A model generated the notes under the pieces. It had not been told where the DNA came from. It made no database searches and saw only the letters and a program-made list of their open reading frames with translations. 64,000 nt of DNA, taken from NCBI RefSeq assembly GCF_018614195.1, contig NZ_JAGGOT010000019.1:1-64000 (forward strand), written 5' to 3'. The position numbers and the translations under genes are program-made. Within the stretch, counting starts at the first letter, position 1, and each line of letters starts with the position of its first letter. Of this stretch, positions 51,381 to 60,069 are shown piece by piece. Source of the DNA: Streptomyces sp. ISL-43 (GTDB lineage: Bacteria > Actinomycetota > Actinomycetes > Streptomycetales > Streptomycetaceae).

Positions 51381-51560
51381 GTCTCTCCCTGTCGCTCTGG
51401 AACCCGGTCCGGTGCCCGGCGCCCGCTCGAAAACCGGAAGGCGCCAGAACCGGAGACAATCTTGGATCAAATCCGGCGAAAAGGGTCAAGAATGTGCCGG
51501 TTCTCACGAGAGGCCCGGGTGGCGGAGACCCCGGAGCGCACTCAGGCCGTCACGCTTCGC

Positions 51561-52808
51561 TTACGGAACCGAGCGGATCCGGCGCACGAGCAATGATCCC
51601 GCGAGGGCCAGCCCGCCCGCGAGCCCGTACAGCACGGTGTACCCGCCGAGGTGGGTGACGACCGGGGCCGCGATCACCGGGGCCAGCACCTGTGGCAGCG
51701 CGTTGGCGATGTTGATGACACCCAGGTCCCTGCCCCGGTCCTCCGCGGTCGGCAGCACGTCCGTGAGCAGGGCGAAGTCCACCGCGGTGTACACGCCGAA
51801 GCCGAGGCCGAGGATCAGCGAGGCGACGACCGCGCCGGTCCAGGTCTGCCAGACGGCGAGCAGCACGGTGGCCGCGGCGATGACCAGCCCCGACCGGATG
51901 ACGTAGGACTTCCGGCGGCCGCTGCGGTCCGAGCGGATGCCGCCGATCACCACCGTGCAGAGCAGGGTGAGCGCGTTGAGGGCGGTGAGGATCAGCACGC
52001 CGGTGCCCGCGTCGCCCTCGTAGCGCACGGCGTCGGTCAGGTAGTAGAGCAGGTACATCGTGCTGATGGAGTACGACAGGTTCATCAGGAACCGGGTCAG
52101 CCAGGCCCAGCCGAAGTCGGGATGGCGGCGCGGATCGATCCAGAAGCCCGCGAGGAAGGTCCGCCACCGGAAGGCCGGCCTGGCGGCCGGGGCGAGCACG
52201 CGGTCGCGCCGCATCAGAACGTACGGCACGGCCGCGAGCACCGAGAAGGCCGCGCAGGCCAGATAGCCGGCGGTGATCCCGCCCGCGACCGTGGCCAGCG
52301 CCGTGCCGACCAGGATGCCGACGATCTGGGAGACGCCGAGCCAGCCGCCGACCAGGCCCCGCTGCCGGGGCGGGACCTGGTCGGGGACGGCCGCGGTGAG
52401 TGCGGCGAAGGCCGCGTTGAGGGCGAGCTGGACCAGGCACCAGCCCGCGATCACGGCCGTGACGCTCTGCGCCAGGGACAGGACCACCAGGCCGGCGGCC
52501 CCGCCCGCCACCCCGGCGACCACCCAGGGGATACGGCGGCCCGCGCGCGCCGTCGTACGGTCGGACAGGGCCCCGAAGACGGGGTTGGCGACCATCGAGA
52601 CGGCCGCGCCCAATCCCGTCACGATGGCGAGCGTGGACGCCTTGTGGTCGGGGGTGAGGTGCTCGGCCTGGCGTGCGAGGAGCAGTTGCAGCGGGCCGAA
52701 CCACCCGACCCAGACCCCGAGGTTGGCGAGGGACAGCGCGCTCACCCACCGGCCGCCGGGCGGGGCGCCGGTCTCCGCGGCTTCCGCGGCCTTCGGCTCG
52801 GCGGTCAT
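51561..52808 (-). CDS. MFS sugar transporter (GPH-like)
   Basis: A 415-aa major facilitator with about 12 helices and motifs 'GALSDRTTARAGRRIPWV' and 'GGIRSDRSGRRKSYVIRSG'. This pattern, with the gene coupled (ATGA) to a beta-glucosidase, suggests uptake of a beta-glucoside or disaccharide. It is the second gene of a two-gene operon whose probable LacI regulator next door is broken. Confidence 0.87.
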   Translation of the reverse strand: MTAEPKAAEAAETGAPPGGRWVSALSLANLGVWVGWFGPLQLLLARQAEHLTPDHKASTLAIVTGLGAAVSMVANPVFGALSDRTTARAGRRIPWVVAGVAGGAAGLVVLSLAQSVTAVIAGWCLVQLALNAAFAALTAAVPDQVPPRQRGLVGGWLGVSQIVGILVGTALATVAGGITAGYLACAAFSVLAAVPYVLMRRDRVLAPAARPAFRWRTFLAGFWIDPRRHPDFGWAWLTRFLMNLSYSISTMYLLYYLTDAVRYEGDAGTGVLILTALNALTLLCTVVIGGIRSDRSGRRKSYVIRSGLVIAAATVLLAVWQTWTGAVVASLILGLGFGVYTAVDFALLTDVLPTAEDRGRDLGVINIANALPQVLAPVIAAPVVTHLGGYTVLYGLAGGLALAGSLLVRRIRSVP

Positions 52809-54172
52809 CTGCCGCTCTTGATCAGGTCGCGGTACCAGGCGTACGACTCCTTGGGCGTGCGCGCCAGCGTCTCGTAGTCGACGTGGACGAGCCCGAACCG
52901 CTGCCGGTATCCCTCCGCCCACTCGAAGTTGTCGAGGATCGACCAGATGAAGTAGCCGCGGACGTCGGCCCCCTCGGCCATCGCCTGGTGCAGGGCGCGC
53001 ACGTGGCCCTCGTGGTAGGCGATCCGGCGCGCGTCCTCGATCCGGCCCGTGCCCGGGTCCGGCCCGTCGCCGTACGAGCAGCCGTTCTCCGTGATGTACA
53101 GGGGCGGCAGCCGGTCGCCGTAGCGTTCGCGCAGGGTCGCGATCAGTTCGCGCAGTCCGTCCGGGACCACCGGCCAGTCGAAGTCGGTGCGTTCGTACCC
53201 CTCGATCTGCCGGATGGCGAAGGGAAGGCCGGAGGGGATCTCGATCCCGCCGAAGGCGGAGCCGCCGGCCGGCGCCGGGGCGCCGACGAGCATCGGGTTG
53301 TAGTAGTTGACCCCGTACCAGTCCAGCGGGGCGGAGATCGTCTTGAGGTCCTCCGCCACCGGGCCGGGCAGGAGGGAGTCCAGCCCGTCCGGGTAGGCGC
53401 CGGTCAGGATCGGGTCGGCGAAGAGGTGGTTGGTGAGCGTGTCGTACAACTCGGCGGCGGCGCGGTCCTCTTCGCTCTCGCCGGCGGCCCAGACGGGGCT
53501 GTGCGAGGCGGCTATCCCGATCCGGCGGGCACCCGCCGCGCGCAGGGCCTGTACGCCCAACCCGTGGGCCAGGAGCTGGTGGTGGGCGGCGGGAAGGGCG
53601 TCGAAGACGAGCTGCTTGCCCGGGGCGTGTTCGCCGAGGCCGTAACCGAGGAGGGTGACCTCGGCGGGCTCGTTGATGGTGATCCACATGGGCACGCGGT
53701 CGGCGAGGCGCTCCGCGACCACCGAGGCGTACGCCGCGAACCGCTCGGCGGTGTCGCGTTCCAGCCAGCCGCCCCGCTCCTCCAGGGCGAGCGGGGTGTC
53801 CCAGTGGAAGAGGGTGGGCACCGGGGCGATCCCCGCGGCGCACAGCTCGTCGACGAGCCGGTCGTAGAAGTCCAGCCCCGCCCGGTTGACGGTCCCGTGG
53901 CCGTCGGGCAGGACGCGGGACCAGGAGACCGAGAACCGGTAGGCGTCGACGCCGAGCCCGCCCATCAGCGCCACGTCCTCGCGGTAGCGGCGGTAGTGGT
54001 CGGTGGCCACCTCCGCGTGCGAGCCGTCCTTGACGCGCCCCTGCTCCCGGGTGAAGGCGTCCCAGGAGGACGGGCCTCGGCCGTCGGCCGTGGGGGAGCC
54101 CTCGATCTGGAAGGCGGAGGCGGAGACTCCCCAGAGGAAGCCGGGCGGGAACTGGGGTACGGGCGCTGTCAT
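52805..54172 (-). CDS. Family 1 beta-glucosidase
   Basis: A 455-aa GH1 enzyme of the usual length. Catalytic acid/base Glu168 lies in 'TINEPAE' and nucleophile Glu362 in 'YITENGCS'; substrate residues 'FLWGVSASAFQIEG' and 'NFEWAEGY' are present. There is no signal peptide, so it hydrolyses imported beta-glucosides in the cytoplasm. ATG 54172 starts the family motif at the normal distance. The gene is coupled to the MFS gene. Confidence 0.93.
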   Translation of the reverse strand: MTAPVPQFPPGFLWGVSASAFQIEGSPTADGRGPSSWDAFTREQGRVKDGSHAEVATDHYRRYREDVALMGGLGVDAYRFSVSWSRVLPDGHGTVNRAGLDFYDRLVDELCAAGIAPVPTLFHWDTPLALEERGGWLERDTAERFAAYASVVAERLADRVPMWITINEPAEVTLLGYGLGEHAPGKQLVFDALPAAHHQLLAHGLGVQALRAAGARRIGIAASHSPVWAAGESEEDRAAAELYDTLTNHLFADPILTGAYPDGLDSLLPGPVAEDLKTISAPLDWYGVNYYNPMLVGAPAPAGGSAFGGIEIPSGLPFAIRQIEGYERTDFDWPVVPDGLRELIATLRERYGDRLPPLYITENGCSYGDGPDPGTGRIEDARRIAYHEGHVRALHQAMAEGADVRGYFIWSILDNFEWAEGYRQRFGLVHVDYETLARTPKESYAWYRDLIKSGR

Positions 54173-54240
54173 GCGGACTCGCTTCGGTCGGGGAGCGCGG
54201 CTTCCTGGGGAGGGTGCGGGGAAGCGCGGTCGGGCGTGCC

Positions 54241-54291
54241 GTTCACGGCACTTTCGGGTCCCCGGGCCCGCCCTGTCAATGGAAAGTGAAC
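54241..54291. promoter_or_regulatory. Possible promoter/operator upstream of the beta-glucosidase operon
   Basis: A TTGACA hexamer on the minus strand (54279-54274) is flanked by an inverted repeat, CACTTTC (54249-54255) and GAAAGTG (54282-54288), with GTTCAC (54241) and GTGAAC (54286) further out. No good -10 box is visible. A LacI-type operator is possible. Confidence 0.3.
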
Positions 54292-54303
54292 AATCCTCAA
54301 CTT

Positions 54304-54438
54304 CTATCCGGCATGTGTCGCGTCGAGCAGGGCCAGCTGCTCGGAACCGGCCTTCTCCATCGAGGCGACGCAGTCCTTCACGCGCTGCCCCAGGGCGGTG
54401 TCGTCCCAGGCGTTGAAGAAGTCGCCGTGGATGGAGTA
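54304..54438 (-). pseudogene. C-terminal fragment of a DUF1996 protein
   Basis: In the minus strand 'HGDFFNAWDDTALGQRVKDC' and the following residues to the stop at 54304 resemble the C-terminal end of DUF1996 proteins, in which HGDF..AWD and a late Cys are conserved. Upstream of about 54438 the frame loses all resemblance. The 5' part of the gene has been lost. Confidence 0.5.
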
Positions 54439-55080
54439 CGTGGCCGGCGGCCACGTGGACGGCGTCATGCTCGTCGCCCTGCACGGCACGGACCCGCTGC
54501 CGGCCGCGCTGGCCAGAACGGGCCTGCCGACCGCCTCGTTCAACCGGACGTGCGCCCAGGACGTGCCGTACGTGGAACTGGACAACGCGGCCGGCGCCGC
54601 ACTCGCCGTACGGCACCTCCTGGAGCGGGGCCGACGCCGGATCGCCACCATCACCGGGCCGCTGGACCTCTTCGAGGCACGCGAGCGCCTCGACGGCTAC
54701 CGCGCCGCGCTGCGCGACACCGGCCGCCGCTCGATCGTGGCACTGGGCGACTTCAGCAGGGCCTCCGGGGCCGAGGCCATGCGGCAGTTGCTGGAGGACG
54801 ACCCGCGCTGGACGCGGTGTTCGCAGCCAACGACCTGATGGCGATCGGAGCGCTGCGCACCCTGCGCGAGGCGGGCCGCCGGGTCCCCGAGGACGTGGCC
54901 GTCGTCGGCTTCGACGACATCGAGGCCGCCGCCTACACCGCACCGGCGCTCACCTCCGTACGCAGCCCCATGGCCGACCAGGCCACGGCCACGGTGCGGC
55001 TGCTCCTGAGCCTGATCGAAGGCGGGCCCAAGGATCCGGTGGTCATGCCGAACGAGCTCGTGATCCGCGAATCGTCCTGA
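54437..55080 (+). pseudogene. Truncated and frameshifted LacI-family regulator
   Basis: From 'YVAGGHVDGVMLVALHG' onward the sequence is a LacI effector domain ('ELDNAAGAALAVRHLLERG', then 'LDAVFAANDLMAIGALRTLR', 'VPEDVAVVGFDDIEAAAY'). The two halves are in different frames: a 1-nt loss near 54804 (after 'QLLEDDP') breaks the gene. The whole HTH and the first part of the effector domain are missing. It cannot make a working repressor. It lies upstream of the beta-glucosidase operon, on the opposite strand, where its regulator would be expected. Confidence 0.85.
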
Positions 55081-55102
55081 CCCCCCTGCGACACGGCGAT
55101 CG

Positions 55103-55936
55103 CTAACTGCCCCCGTCGGAGCCCGTCACGTCCCGTACGTGCCGCAGGCCCGGCCCCGCGAGCACCTCGTGCAACTGCTGGAAGACCTGCCGGGCGCCCA
55201 CGGCGTTCCAGTCCGCGGGGAGCAGTTCGGCCGGGAGGCCGGGGTCGAGGTAGGGCAGCCGGCGCCACTCGGTGAGCATCGGCACGTAGTGGCGGAACGC
55301 CTCGGCGGCGTCGATGCCGGCCTGCTGGGCGAGCCGCGCGGCGACCGGGGCGTATGAGCCGGTGAAGGTGGCGTACTGGGCCTGGATCGCGGGGAAGTCC
55401 CACCAGGAGCTCACCGCCTCGGGCAGGTCGCTGAACGCCGCATAGTCGGCCGCGGCGAACAGGTGGACGTACTCGCTGAGGCCGAGCCGCACGAGCATGT
55501 CCCGCGCGTCCTCCAGGAGCCGGCCCGGCGCCAGCCACACGCCGGGGGCGATGTTGCCGAAGCCGAGCCAGGTCAGCCTGGTGCGCAGCTGGTAGCGGTG
55601 GGAGCGCTCGGACTCCGGTACGGAGAAGACCGCCATGGCCCAGCCGTCCGCGAGGTCGGCCGGTTCGAGGCTGGCGAAGATGCGCCGGTCGCCGGCGTCG
55701 AAGACGGGGTGGACGGCCGGGCTGAGGCGGTAGCCGGTGGCTCCGCGGCGTTCCGGTTCGAGGACGCCCTTCTTCTTGAGCCGCGAGATGGCGGAGCGCA
55801 CCGCCTGGCTCTCCACGCCGAGCTCCGACATGAGCGTGATCAGGTCGGCGACGGAGATCCAGCCGCCGCTCCCGCGCACGAAAGCCCCGTAGACCGTACT
55901 GATCAACGAGCTGGGCCTGAGGGGGCTGTCGGACAT
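55103..55936 (-). CDS. PaaX-family transcriptional regulator
   Basis: A 277-aa PaaX-like regulator: N-terminal winged HTH ('SLISTVYGAFVRGSGGWISV', 'AVRSAISRLKKKGVLEPER'), central PaaX domain ('WAMAVFSVPESERSHRYQLR') and C-terminal PaaX domain. PaaX proteins repress aromatic CoA-pathway genes and are released by the aryl-CoA. Here it is the last gene of the salicylate operon, so the likely effector is salicylyl-CoA or gentisyl-CoA. ATG 55936 is chosen because the longer N terminus lacks homology. Confidence 0.88.
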   Translation of the reverse strand: MSDSPLRPSSLISTVYGAFVRGSGGWISVADLITLMSELGVESQAVRSAISRLKKKGVLEPERRGATGYRLSPAVHPVFDAGDRRIFASLEPADLADGWAMAVFSVPESERSHRYQLRTRLTWLGFGNIAPGVWLAPGRLLEDARDMLVRLGLSEYVHLFAAADYAAFSDLPEAVSSWWDFPAIQAQYATFTGSYAPVAARLAQQAGIDAAEAFRHYVPMLTEWRRLPYLDPGLPAELLPADWNAVGARQVFQQLHEVLAGPGLRHVRDVTGSDGGS

Positions 55937-56001
55937 GATCACCTTCCCGTGGTGTGCGGTGGTGATCCTACCGAGCGGCGGCGCGGCCGGGCCGCCCGCG
56001 G

Positions 56002-56799
56002 TCACTCCCCGGCCGGCGCCCCCTGGGCGAGGGGTGCCTGCGCGTACGCGCCCGAGAGGAGGTGCCCGGCTCCGGGAGCCAAGGCGGGCAGGTCGAGGGC
56101 GCGCAGCATCTGGTGTGCGGTGCAGACGGCCGCGGAGACGACCGGCTTGCCGAGCAGCTGCTCTGCCTCCTCGATGGCGCCGAGCGAGGGCATCTGTACG
56201 CAGGCCGACAGGACGACCGCGTCCGCGTCGGCGTAGTCCAGGGCGCGGGCCAGGCCGGGAAGCCGGGCCGGGTCGTGGGCGGCGACGTCGAGGTTGTCCG
56301 CGATCTCCAGAGCCTGGTAGTCGAGGACTTCGATGCCCTCGTGGGTGAGGTAGTCGACGACGGTCCGCGTGAGCGGGCGCATGTAGGGGGCCAGAAGGGC
56401 CACCTTCTTGGCGCCCATGGTGTGCAGCCCGTGGACCAGGGCTCCGGCACTGGTGACCACGGGGGCGGGGGCCCCGTTCTCCGCGGTGCGCGTGTGCAGG
56501 CGTTCCTCGGAGGTGCGGTGGTAGCCGAGGCCCATGCTCATGATGGCCACCAGGCAGGCGTAGCCGAGTACGTCGACCCGCGCGTCGGAGAGTTCCACGG
56601 CGCAGCGGTCGGAGTCGGCGTCCATGGCCCTGAGCTGCTCCGGGGTCACGTGGGTCATGCGCATGCGGCTGGAGTGGAAGGTGAAGCGCTCGTCGGGCGC
56701 GATGTCCATGCGGGCGCGCAGGATCGCGGGAACCTCGGTCTCCATGGTGACGTTGGAACTCGGCACGATCTGGCCGATGCGGTAGGTACGGGGCGACAC
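56002..56799 (-). CDS. Maleate cis-trans isomerase (Asp/Glu racemase superfamily)
   Basis: A 265-aa enzyme with 'QIVPSSNVTMETEVPAIL' and two catalytic Cys: Cys82 in 'GYACLVAIMSMG' and Cys200 in 'LSACVQMPS', the pattern of maleate isomerases and arylmalonate decarboxylases. With the upstream FAH-family hydrolase and gentisate dioxygenase, it should convert maleate to fumarate for the TCA cycle. It starts at ATG 56799 after an AGGAG. The 73-nt gap to the hydrolase gene contains a 9-bp tandem repeat. Confidence 0.87.
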   Translation of the reverse strand: MSPRTYRIGQIVPSSNVTMETEVPAILRARMDIAPDERFTFHSSRMRMTHVTPEQLRAMDADSDRCAVELSDARVDVLGYACLVAIMSMGLGYHRTSEERLHTRTAENGAPAPVVTSAGALVHGLHTMGAKKVALLAPYMRPLTRTVVDYLTHEGIEVLDYQALEIADNLDVAAHDPARLPGLARALDYADADAVVLSACVQMPSLGAIEEAEQLLGKPVVSAAVCTAHQMLRALDLPALAPGAGHLLSGAYAQAPLAQGAPAGE

Positions 56800-56830
56800 G
56801 GGTACTCCTCGGTTCTGTTGCGATGGCCGG

Positions 56831-56866
56831 CGGGGTCAGCGGGGTCAGCGGGGTCAGCGGGGTCAG
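56831..56866. repeat. Four tandem copies of CGGGGTCAG
   Basis: Four exact 9-bp units fill half of the gap between the isomerase and hydrolase genes. The repeat does not reach either ribosome site or stop codon. The function is unknown; it could be a length-variable spacer. Confidence 0.9.
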
Positions 56867-56872
56867 TGGAAA

Positions 56873-57787
56873 TCAGCGGGCGTCGACGACGGGGTTAACG
56901 AGGGTGCCGATGATTTCGACGGTGGCTTCGACGGTGTCGCCGGGCACGAGGAACTCGGGCGGGACCATGCCGGCCCCGACGCCCGAGGGGGAGCCGGTCG
57001 CGATGACGTCTCCGGGCTCCAGGGTCACCCCGGAGCTGATGTCGGCGATGAGCCGGGCGATGGGGAACAGCATGTGGCGGGTGTTGGACTTCTGCTTGGT
57101 GACGCCGTTCACCCGCAGTTCGAGGTCCAGGGCCATCGGGTCCGGGACCTCGTCGGCGGTGACGACGGCGGGGCCGAAGGGGGCGTAGGAGTCCTGGCCC
57201 TTGGAGAAGAACCACTGGCCCGAGCGGCGCTGGTCGCGGGCGCTGATGTCGTTGACGATGCTGTAGCCGAAGATGTGGCCGTACGCCTCCTCCTCGGTCA
57301 CCCGGAAGGCGGTGGCCCCGATGACGACGGCGAGTTCGCACTCCCAGTCCAGCTGCGTCGTGAGGTCGGCGTTGTGCAGGATCGGCGCTCCGGGTCCGGT
57401 GACGGCCGTGGCGGGCTTGCTGAAGAGCACCGGGCGCGGGGGCAGGTCCTTGTCGGTGTCCAGGCTCCGGCTGGACTCCTCGACGTGCTCCACGTAGTTC
57501 AGCCCCACCCCGATGATCTTGCCCGGGCGCAGCGGGGCACGCAGGGTGACGTCTTCGAGCCGGTGGACGGCCCCGGCGGGCCGGTGGGCGGGACCGCCCT
57601 CCAGCAGGAGGGAGGCGATCTCGCGGGCGGCGGCGCCGGCCCGGACGAACGAGAGCAGGTCGCCGGGCAGCTCGGCGCCCGCGTGCCGGGCGAGGGCCGC
57701 GAGGTCGTACACCAGGCCGTCCACCTGGGCGCCCAGGCGGTCGGCGGTGTCGGTCGTTCCGGTGGGCGTGTACGTCACCAGTCGCAT
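56873..57787 (-). CDS. FAH-family hydrolase (probable maleylpyruvate hydrolase)
   Basis: A 304-aa fumarylacetoacetate-hydrolase-family enzyme: 'KIIGVGLNYVEHVEE', metal ligands in 'LDWECELAVVIG' and 'VNDISARDQRRSGQWFFSKG', and 'ATGSPSGVGAGM'. The order in the operon, dioxygenase then this hydrolase then maleate isomerase, suggests direct hydrolysis of maleylpyruvate to maleate and pyruvate. Fumarylpyruvate hydrolysis is the alternative, but no maleylpyruvate isomerase gene is present in the window. ATG 57787 follows TAGGAG. Confidence 0.87.
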   Translation of the reverse strand: MRLVTYTPTGTTDTADRLGAQVDGLVYDLAALARHAGAELPGDLLSFVRAGAAAREIASLLLEGGPAHRPAGAVHRLEDVTLRAPLRPGKIIGVGLNYVEHVEESSRSLDTDKDLPPRPVLFSKPATAVTGPGAPILHNADLTTQLDWECELAVVIGATAFRVTEEEAYGHIFGYSIVNDISARDQRRSGQWFFSKGQDSYAPFGPAVVTADEVPDPMALDLELRVNGVTKQKSNTRHMLFPIARLIADISSGVTLEPGDVIATGSPSGVGAGMVPPEFLVPGDTVEATVEIIGTLVNPVVDAR

Positions 57788-57831
57788 CGGTGGCTCCTAG
57801 AAGAGAGTGGGTGAGACGGGGGGCGGGCGGC

Positions 57832-57878
57832 GGGGCCGGGCGCGGACGGCCGGCCCCGCCCGGTGCGCCGCCGCACCG
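57832..57878 (-). terminator. Two hairpins between gentisate dioxygenase and FAH hydrolase genes
   Basis: CGGTGCG (57861-57867) pairs with CGCACCG (57872-57878) around a 4-nt loop, and GGGGCCGG (57832-57839) pairs with CCGGCCCC (57850-57857). They lie in the only long gap (134 bp) within the operon and may partly end transcription or stabilise the upstream message. Confidence 0.4.
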
Positions 57879-57921
57879 GGACCGGTGTCAGGGCCGGCGG
57901 TTTCCGGTGCGGCGACGCGGC

Positions 57922-59034
57922 TCAGGAGGCGGGCTGGTGCCCGCCGTTGTCCGTGTACGCCTCTTCGCGGTGGAAGCCGAGGGAGCGCATGACGGGGAAA
58001 TCGTTGAAGGAGAACAGGCAGGCGTCCTCGGACGGGTCGAGGTTGTGGTGCTCGTGCCAGGCCCAGGACGGGACGCAGAAGACGTCGCCCTGCTTCCACT
58101 CGAAGCGCTGCCCGGCGACCACCGAGACCCCGCGGCCCTTGGCCGCCGTGTAGATCACCGACCCGGTGTGACGGTGGGCCTTGGTGGCCTGGCCCGGGAG
58201 CAGCAGCTGCATGTGGGCGCTCATGGTGGGCATGACCGGGCCGCCGGTCACCGGGTTGGTGTACTCCGCGATGATCCCGTCGTACGGGGAGCCCCCGGTC
58301 GCCTTGGCGAGGCCGAGCAGGGCCTCGTACGTCGGCTCCCACGGGTAGGCCAGCAACGGGGAGTAGGGCCGGGTCCACCTCTCGGCGCCGTACGGGAGCA
58401 GGTTCGCGGCGTAGGTCAGCACCGAGGAGTTGACCACCTTCCCGGGCTGCTGGTGCAGCTCGGGGTGGACCTCGTAGAAGCCGGCGTCCAGGGCGTTGAC
58501 CAGGGGGATGTCCAGGCCGTCCTGCCATATCACCGGGGCGTCGGTCCCGTCGTTGCCGTGCTCGTGCCAGGTGCCGTTCGGGGTGATGGCGAAATCGCGC
58601 GGGCCGACCTTCAGCTTCTGGCCGTCCACGATCGTCCACGCCCCGGTGCCCTCGTGGACGAAGCGCAGGGCCGCGGCCTGGTGGCGGTGGGCGGTCATGG
58701 CCTCGCCGGGGCCCATGATCTGCAGTCCGGTGTAGAGCAGCCCGGCGGCGGCGCTGACGTCCTTGCGGCCGGGGTTGACCAGCATCACGACGCGGCGGCC
58801 CGCGTCGTCGGCCCGGACGAGGCCGAGGGCCTTGTGGACCAGCGGCCGCAGCTCCTCGTAACGCCAGAGCACCGGGACGGACTTGGGCTGCGGGTACCAG
58901 GGCTCGATGTCGTTGGCCACGGTCCACAGCGCGCCGGCCTCGAGGGCTTCGAGTTCGGCGTAGTAGGCGGTGAGTTCGGGGGTGTCGGTGACCCGGGCGC
59001 GGCCGAGTGCGGTGTCGTCCTGTTCGATGGTCAT
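57922..59034 (-). CDS. Gentisate 1,2-dioxygenase
   Basis: A 370-aa bicupin ring-cleavage enzyme. Metal motifs are 'HRHQAAALRFVHEG' in the first cupin and 'HRHTGSVIYTAAKGRG' in the second; 'WEPTYEALLGLAKATGG' and 'SWAWHEH' are also typical. It opens gentisate to maleylpyruvate. It corresponds in role to sdgD of the salicylate pathway of Streptomyces sp. WA46. The ATG at 59034 overlaps the nitrilase stop by 4 nt. Confidence 0.92.
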   Translation of the reverse strand: MTIEQDDTALGRARVTDTPELTAYYAELEALEAGALWTVANDIEPWYPQPKSVPVLWRYEELRPLVHKALGLVRADDAGRRVVMLVNPGRKDVSAAAGLLYTGLQIMGPGEAMTAHRHQAAALRFVHEGTGAWTIVDGQKLKVGPRDFAITPNGTWHEHGNDGTDAPVIWQDGLDIPLVNALDAGFYEVHPELHQQPGKVVNSSVLTYAANLLPYGAERWTRPYSPLLAYPWEPTYEALLGLAKATGGSPYDGIIAEYTNPVTGGPVMPTMSAHMQLLLPGQATKAHRHTGSVIYTAAKGRGVSVVAGQRFEWKQGDVFCVPSWAWHEHHNLDPSEDACLFSFNDFPVMRSLGFHREEAYTDNGGHQPAS

Positions 59035-60050
59035 GATTCCTCCTCGAGGGTGGCGGGCAGCGGCCCGGACGGCGGGACGGTGAAAGTGACCGGCGGGCGC
59101 GGGCGGTTGTCGACTTCGAGGCGGAAGACGTCGAAGCGGTTGTAGTGCCCGGTGATGTCGTGCATCTGCTTGGGCTGGATGCACCGGGACAGGTCGATCT
59201 CGGCGTAGACGATGCCCTCGGCGTCCACGAGCGGCTCCGTGACCGGGCGGCCGTCGGGCCCGAAGATGCCCGACAGGGCGCTGCGCGGCCGGCTGAACAG
59301 GGCCCGGATCTCCTCGTCGTCCCCGGCCACGGTGTCGATGATCTCGGGGGAGACCGTGGAGCAGGCGACGACGGAGAAGACCTTGCCCTCGAAGCTGTGC
59401 GCGGCGGTTCGCACGGCGATGGCGTCGGCCATGTCGTAGTCGGCGGGCGCCACCGGCAGGGAGATGTAGCAGGCTGCGTGCACGAGTTCGCCCTGCGCCA
59501 GGAGGGCGAAGCGGGCGAGGGTGTTGGTGTTCTCCCCACAGGCCAGGGCGCCGATCGGGCCGATGGCGCTCTGGTGGACCCGCAGCGAACTGCCGTCGCC
59601 GCCGGTCCAGGTGAGCTTCTCGGCCCAGGTGGGCACCAGTTTGCGGTGCACACCGAGCAGTTCCCCGTCGGGGCCGATGGTGAGCAGGGTGTTGTAGAGC
59701 ACGCCCAGGCTGTGCGGGGCGCGCTCGTTGACGCCGATGACGAGGACGATCCCGTACTGACGGGCCGCCGCGCGCAGGGTGTCGACGTGCGGGCCGGGGA
59801 TGTCGATGGAGGAGCGCTGCAGGCGCTCGAACCAGGGCGAGCCCTGGACCGGGTTCATCGTCCAGTTCCAGTACGGGTATCCGGGGACGAACGCCTCGGG
59901 GAAGACGACGAGTTCGGCACCGTTCCCGGCCGCTTCGGCGATCAGGGCGACGGCCTTGTCGACGGTTGCGGCGGGGTCGAGGTAGACGGGGGCGGCCTGT
60001 ACGGCGGCAGCGGTGAAGCGGGGCAGGTCGCGCTGGGGAGGGTTCTCCAT
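59031..60050 (-). CDS. Nitrilase
   Basis: A 339-aa nitrilase-superfamily protein of branch 1 (true nitrilase) style. The catalytic triad is Glu52 in 'VVFPEAFVPGYPYW', Lys137 in 'HRKLVPTWAEKLTW' and Cys171 in 'ALACGENTNTLARFAL'. The CGEN context is typical of nitrilases for aromatic or aliphatic nitriles. Sitting inside the salicylate operon and coupled to the dioxygenase gene, it could turn an aromatic nitrile into a carboxylic acid that feeds the pathway. Start at ATG 60050. Confidence 0.9.
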   Translation of the reverse strand: MENPPQRDLPRFTAAAVQAAPVYLDPAATVDKAVALIAEAAGNGAELVVFPEAFVPGYPYWNWTMNPVQGSPWFERLQRSSIDIPGPHVDTLRAAARQYGIVLVIGVNERAPHSLGVLYNTLLTIGPDGELLGVHRKLVPTWAEKLTWTGGDGSSLRVHQSAIGPIGALACGENTNTLARFALLAQGELVHAACYISLPVAPADYDMADAIAVRTAAHSFEGKVFSVVACSTVSPEIIDTVAGDDEEIRALFSRPRSALSGIFGPDGRPVTEPLVDAEGIVYAEIDLSRCIQPKQMHDITGHYNRFDVFRLEVDNRPRPPVTFTVPPSGPLPATLEEES

Positions 60051-60069
60051 GGGATCTCGGCCGTTCCGT

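Noticed and set aside
51381..51560. Promoter in the gap upstream of the VanW gene
   Set aside because: A TTGACC hexamer is present on the minus strand, but no -10 box lies at 16-18 nt, so it was not listed.
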